Positions 58,536 through 64,000 of a DNA stretch of 64,000 nt are shown piece by piece. Below the pieces are notes generated by a model that made no database searches, was not told the origin of the DNA, and saw nothing but the letters and a program-made list of their open reading frames with translations. Numbering within the stretch: the stretch's first letter is position 1; each line of letters starts with the position of its first letter. The stretch is from an uncultured Alphaproteobacteria bacterium (GTDB lineage: Bacteria; Pseudomonadota; Alphaproteobacteria; Rhodobacterales; Rhodobacteraceae): positions 62,001 through 126,000 of the forward strand of contig CACAMI010000001.1 of assembly GCA_902533625.1 (NCBI GenBank). The letters run 5' to 3'. The translations under genes were made by a program, and so were the position numbers.

Positions 58536-59924
58536 ATGTCATATCAGGAAATAGATAAAGATATCTGGGAAAGCATCTCGGAAAGATTAAAAAGAGAAAT
58601 TGGTCAAAGTGCTTTTGAAAACTGGTTGAAGCCTCTTAAATTCATAGAAATATCAGATAAAAGTGCAAAATTTAGGTCTCCAACTGGATTTATTGGGGAT
58701 TGGGTTAATCGTAATTATGGTGAAAAAATCGTTGGTGCTTTTCAGTCTGACGGTTTTCAGATTGACCGTTTAGAGTTTATGTCAATAATTCAACCTAGAA
58801 GTGACTCAAAGAAAACTCATACCAAGGTTGATTTTATAAAAAAAACCGAACCAAAAAGAGGGCTAGTAGAATCCGATTCTGAGCTTCCAGGATCTCCTTT
58901 AGACAAACGTTTTACTTTTGAAAGCTTTGTGGTTGGAAAACCTAACGAGCTTGCTCATGCTGCAGCCAGAAGGGTGGCTGAGTCAGATTCAGTATCATTT
59001 AACCCACTATTTCTTTATGGTGGAGTAGGCTTGGGGAAGACCCATTTGATGCATGCAATTGCGTGGAAAGTTAGAGCGCAAAAAAAGCAATCCAAAATCT
59101 TATATCTTTCTGCCGAACAATTTATGTATAGATTTGTACAAGCTTTGAGATTTAAAGATATGCACGGTTTTAAGCAGTTATTTAGATCTGTTGATATGTT
59201 AATGGTTGATGATGTGCAGTTTATAGCAGGAAAGGAATCCACTCAGGATGAGTTTTTCCACACATTTAATGCTTTGATAGATCAGGGTAAACATATAGTT
59301 ATTTCTGCAGATAGAGCACCTGGAGAAATAGATGGCTTAGAAGAAAGAATTAAATCTCGTTTGGCCTGGGGCTTAGTAGTCGATTTGCACCCAACCGATT
59401 ACGAACTTAGATTGGGAATATTGCAGGCAAAGATTGAAACTCATTCGGTTTATCATCCTGAAGTCGTAATTTCTGATGGAATTCTTGAGTTTCTGGCGCA
59501 TAGGATCTCGTCTAATGTTAGGGTATTGGAGGGTGCTTTAACCAGATTATTTGCCTTTGCATCTTTGGTCGGTAAAGAGATAGATATGGATATGGTGCAA
59601 GAATGCCTTGCTGACATATTAAGGGTATCAGATCGAAAGGTAACAATAGAAGAAATCATTAGAAAAGTAGCGGAGCATTACAATCTTAGAATGACAGATT
59701 TAATGTCTGCAAGGAGGTCTAGATCAATAGCAAGGCCTCGACAAGTAGCAATGTTTCTTTCTAAAATGCTTACTTCAAAATCTTTACCAGAGATAGGTAG
59801 AAGGTTTGGGGGTAGGGACCATACTACCGTAATTCATGCAGTAAGAAAAATTGAGGAGCTTAAGTTTGTAGATGCTCAGCTTTCAGAAGAGGTAGAAATT
59901 TTAAGAAGAATGTTAGAAGCTTAA
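58536..59924 (+). CDS. dnaA: Chromosomal replication initiator DnaA
   Basis: FLYGGVGLGKTHLMHAIAW; domain IV GRRFGGRDHTTVIHAVRKIEEL. Confidence 0.98.
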   Translation: MSYQEIDKDIWESISERLKREIGQSAFENWLKPLKFIEISDKSAKFRSPTGFIGDWVNRNYGEKIVGAFQSDGFQIDRLEFMSIIQPRSDSKKTHTKVDFIKKTEPKRGLVESDSELPGSPLDKRFTFESFVVGKPNELAHAAARRVAESDSVSFNPLFLYGGVGLGKTHLMHAIAWKVRAQKKQSKILYLSAEQFMYRFVQALRFKDMHGFKQLFRSVDMLMVDDVQFIAGKESTQDEFFHTFNALIDQGKHIVISADRAPGEIDGLEERIKSRLAWGLVVDLHPTDYELRLGILQAKIETHSVYHPEVVISDGILEFLAHRISSNVRVLEGALTRLFAFASLVGKEIDMDMVQECLADILRVSDRKVTIEEIIRKVAEHYNLRMTDLMSARRSRSIARPRQVAMFLSKMLTSKSLPEIGRRFGGRDHTTVIHAVRKIEELKFVDAQLSEEVEILRRMLEA

Positions 59925-60011
59925 TAATTAAATTAATTTGACCCGTTTTTTTTAACAATATACACTAGAAATTGTTTTTCGCTTATAGCTTATATTTAAA
60001 TTGGGAACAGT

Positions 60012-61130
60012 ATGAAAATTGACGTAGAGCGCAATGATTTGCTTAGGGTGATGAGCAGAGCGCAATCAATAGTGGAAAGAAGAACAACTATTCCTATATT
60101 GAGCAATATTTTAATAGAAGCACATGATAATAAGGTAAGTTGTAGGACTACAGACCTTGATATTGAAATTATTGATATACTTGAGGCAACTATAGAAGGA
60201 AGTGGAGCAGTAACAGTAAATGCTAATACCCTTTATGAAATTGTTAGAAAATTGAAAGAGGGAGCACGCCTTAATTTACATTATGATCAACAAAAAGGTC
60301 GACTTGAACTAAGGTCTGGTAGGTCAAGTTTTTCTCTGGCCACTTTGTCAAAAGATGATTTTCCCATGATGGCATCGTCTGAATATGAGTGTAATTTTTC
60401 TATCCCTTCTAATAATTTAAGGAGGTTGCTTGAGAAATCAAAGTTTGCAATGTCATCAGAAGAGACGCGTTATTATTTGAACGGCGTTTACCTCCATTGC
60501 AGTGAGGAAGATGGAAAAAAAGTCTTGCGTGCTGTAGCTACAGATGGGCATCGATTAGCAAGAATTGATTGTGACCTTCCAGATACCGCAGATCAAATCC
60601 CTGGGGTAATAATCCCAAGGAAAACAGTTGGAGAAGTTCGATCGATTTTGGACGGAATAGAGGAAAGAATTGCAGTGTCAGTGTCTCCAAATAAAATCAG
60701 ATTTTCCAACTCTGGAACCACGATAACTTCCAAGGTAATAGATGGAACATTTCCAGATTACTCGAGAGTAATACCAAAAGAGAATAAAAACAGAATGGAA
60801 GTTGATGCAGATGAATTCTCTAAGGCTGTAGATAGGGTTTCAACTGTCTCTTTGGATAAGGCTAGAGCAGTTAAGTTAATTTTATCTGAAGATAAATTAT
60901 TGTTATCGGTTAATTCACCCGAAAGTGGTGCTGCAAATGAAGAGCTGATAGTTGCCTATTCAGATGAAAAAATTGAGATTGGGTTTAACGCAAAATACTT
61001 GCAGGAGTTAGCATCGCAAGTCGAGAAGGAAAACGCGGTTTTTTTCTTCAAGTCTTCTGGTGATCCAGCCCTAATGCAAGAAGGAAAAGATGATAGTGCC
61101 ATATACGTAGTAATGCCAATGAGGGTTTAA
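60012..61130 (+). CDS. dnaN: DNA polymerase III beta subunit
   Basis: RAQSIVERRTTIPILSNILIEA; VRAVATDGHRLA-type motif; YVVMPMRV C-terminus. Confidence 0.97.
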   Translation: MKIDVERNDLLRVMSRAQSIVERRTTIPILSNILIEAHDNKVSCRTTDLDIEIIDILEATIEGSGAVTVNANTLYEIVRKLKEGARLNLHYDQQKGRLELRSGRSSFSLATLSKDDFPMMASSEYECNFSIPSNNLRRLLEKSKFAMSSEETRYYLNGVYLHCSEEDGKKVLRAVATDGHRLARIDCDLPDTADQIPGVIIPRKTVGEVRSILDGIEERIAVSVSPNKIRFSNSGTTITSKVIDGTFPDYSRVIPKENKNRMEVDADEFSKAVDRVSTVSLDKARAVKLILSEDKLLLSVNSPESGAANEELIVAYSDEKIEIGFNAKYLQELASQVEKENAVFFFKSSGDPALMQEGKDDSAIYVVMPMRV

Positions 61131-61150
61131 CCTAGGAAGTTGCGCTTTAT

Positions 61151-62236
61151 ATGGCCGGTATTTTTTTAAAGTCATTAATCTTAAATCATTTCAGAAGTTA
61201 TAAAAAGGAAACACTTAATTTCTCTTCAATTGGGACTGTTTTCACTGGACCTAATGGCAGCGGTAAGACTAATATACTGGAAGCAATTTCCCTTTTTTCT
61301 CCAGGTAGAGGTTTGCGAAAATCCAAAAATTATGAAAACTCTCGTAAGCCCGAGAATTATGGCTGGAAGATACAAGGAACTTTTGAAGGGTTAGAAGAAG
61401 TATATGAACTTGAAGTATCTTTTCAAGAATCAGGTGACAAAAAAACGAGCCTAGACGGCAAAAAAACTACACAATCAAAGATGAATGATTTAGTGAAAAT
61501 TCTTTGGATTACTCCTCAAATGGATAGACTTTGGACATCTGGGGCATTGGAAAGAAGAAATTTTATAGATAGAATTACATATGGGTTTTATCCCAACCAC
61601 GGGAAATTTCTACTATATTACGAAAAACTAGTTAGAGAAAGAAACGAACTTTTTCGGCTAGGAAACTATGAAAAAAGCTGGATGGATTCTCTGGAGGTTC
61701 AAATTGTTAATTATGGAATTGAAATTTTTCGTAATAGATCTGACACAATACAAACTCTAAACAAGTCTGCAAAGGTGCAAGAAAATTTTCCTAAGCCAAA
61801 ACTTGAAATTCTGGGTGAAAATTTCATCAATAAAGACACATATCTAATGAAGCTGAGAGATAATCGTAATCTAGATAATTTTTCTGGCAGAACATCAGTC
61901 GGACCGCATAAATCTGATTTAAATTTGATTTATATTGATAAAGGTATAGATGCTAAAGATTGCTCCACTGGAGAACAAAAAGCTCTTTTAGTATCTATTA
62001 TTTTGTCTATGTCTAGAGAAATAGTAAAACTTTTTGGAGTGCCACCTATTCTACTGTTGGATGAAATTGGAGCACATCTCGATCATGAAAGAAGAAATGA
62101 ACTGATATTGCAACTTTTTGCGCTTAAGGCCCAGTTCTTTATTACTGCGACTGATCAAAGTTTTTTTAAGTATGATTATGATGACTTGAATTATGTAGAA
62201 ATCCTTAATAAAGGCGGAAATTCTTATATAAAATAA
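61151..62236 (+). CDS. recF: DNA replication and repair protein RecF
   Basis: LILNHFRSYKKETLNF; FTGPNGSGKTNILEAISLFSPGRGLR; PPILLLDEIGAHLDHERR. Confidence 0.95.
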   Translation: MAGIFLKSLILNHFRSYKKETLNFSSIGTVFTGPNGSGKTNILEAISLFSPGRGLRKSKNYENSRKPENYGWKIQGTFEGLEEVYELEVSFQESGDKKTSLDGKKTTQSKMNDLVKILWITPQMDRLWTSGALERRNFIDRITYGFYPNHGKFLLYYEKLVRERNELFRLGNYEKSWMDSLEVQIVNYGIEIFRNRSDTIQTLNKSAKVQENFPKPKLEILGENFINKDTYLMKLRDNRNLDNFSGRTSVGPHKSDLNLIYIDKGIDAKDCSTGEQKALLVSIILSMSREIVKLFGVPPILLLDEIGAHLDHERRNELILQLFALKAQFFITATDQSFFKYDYDDLNYVEILNKGGNSYIK

Positions 62237-62292
62237 AGTTAACAAATTTTATTCCTTTTAGTGACAAATAAATCTAATTATATTATCGTTAA

Positions 62293-64000
<1,708 letters not shown>

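Overview
The window is a visibly AT-rich, gene-dense chromosomal segment. Gene content and order (rph-rdgB, hrcA-grpE, dnaK-dnaJ, kdsD-lptCAB-hpf-ptsN, uppP-gst-queG, rlmN/ialB, leuCDB, asd, ispA-xseB, mutM-ech-rpsT-dnaA-dnaN-recF-gyrB) point to an alphaproteobacterium, probably a low-GC marine, Rhodobacterales-like lineage (taxonomy is inference). I found no rRNA or tRNA genes, CRISPR arrays, transposases or phage genes. Most of the window is housekeeping. Main points of interest: (1) A chemosensory operon at 35.2-44.7 kb with no flagellar genes in the window. It encodes a triple-CheW-like scaffold, CheB, a CheY-like receiver, CheA, a 103-aa orphan, CheR, an acyl-CoA-ligase-like enzyme and a two-TM MCP. 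Divergent to it is a three-gene set whose first and last products look like degenerate, HTH-less cyclic-nucleotide-binding folds around an unrecognised 291-aa protein. This is the best candidate for an undescribed system. (2) Two perfect DnaA boxes (TTATCCACA), 22 bp apart, upstream of dnaK; one lies inside the spacer of an apparent RpoH-type promoter. (3) An apparent nine-gene purine-themed transcription unit, rph-rdgB-xdhABC-nucleoside-type ABC transporter. (4) A short, single-domain HPF and no rpoN in the lptB-hpf-ptsN locus. All homology calls come from reading motifs by eye; no database search was run.
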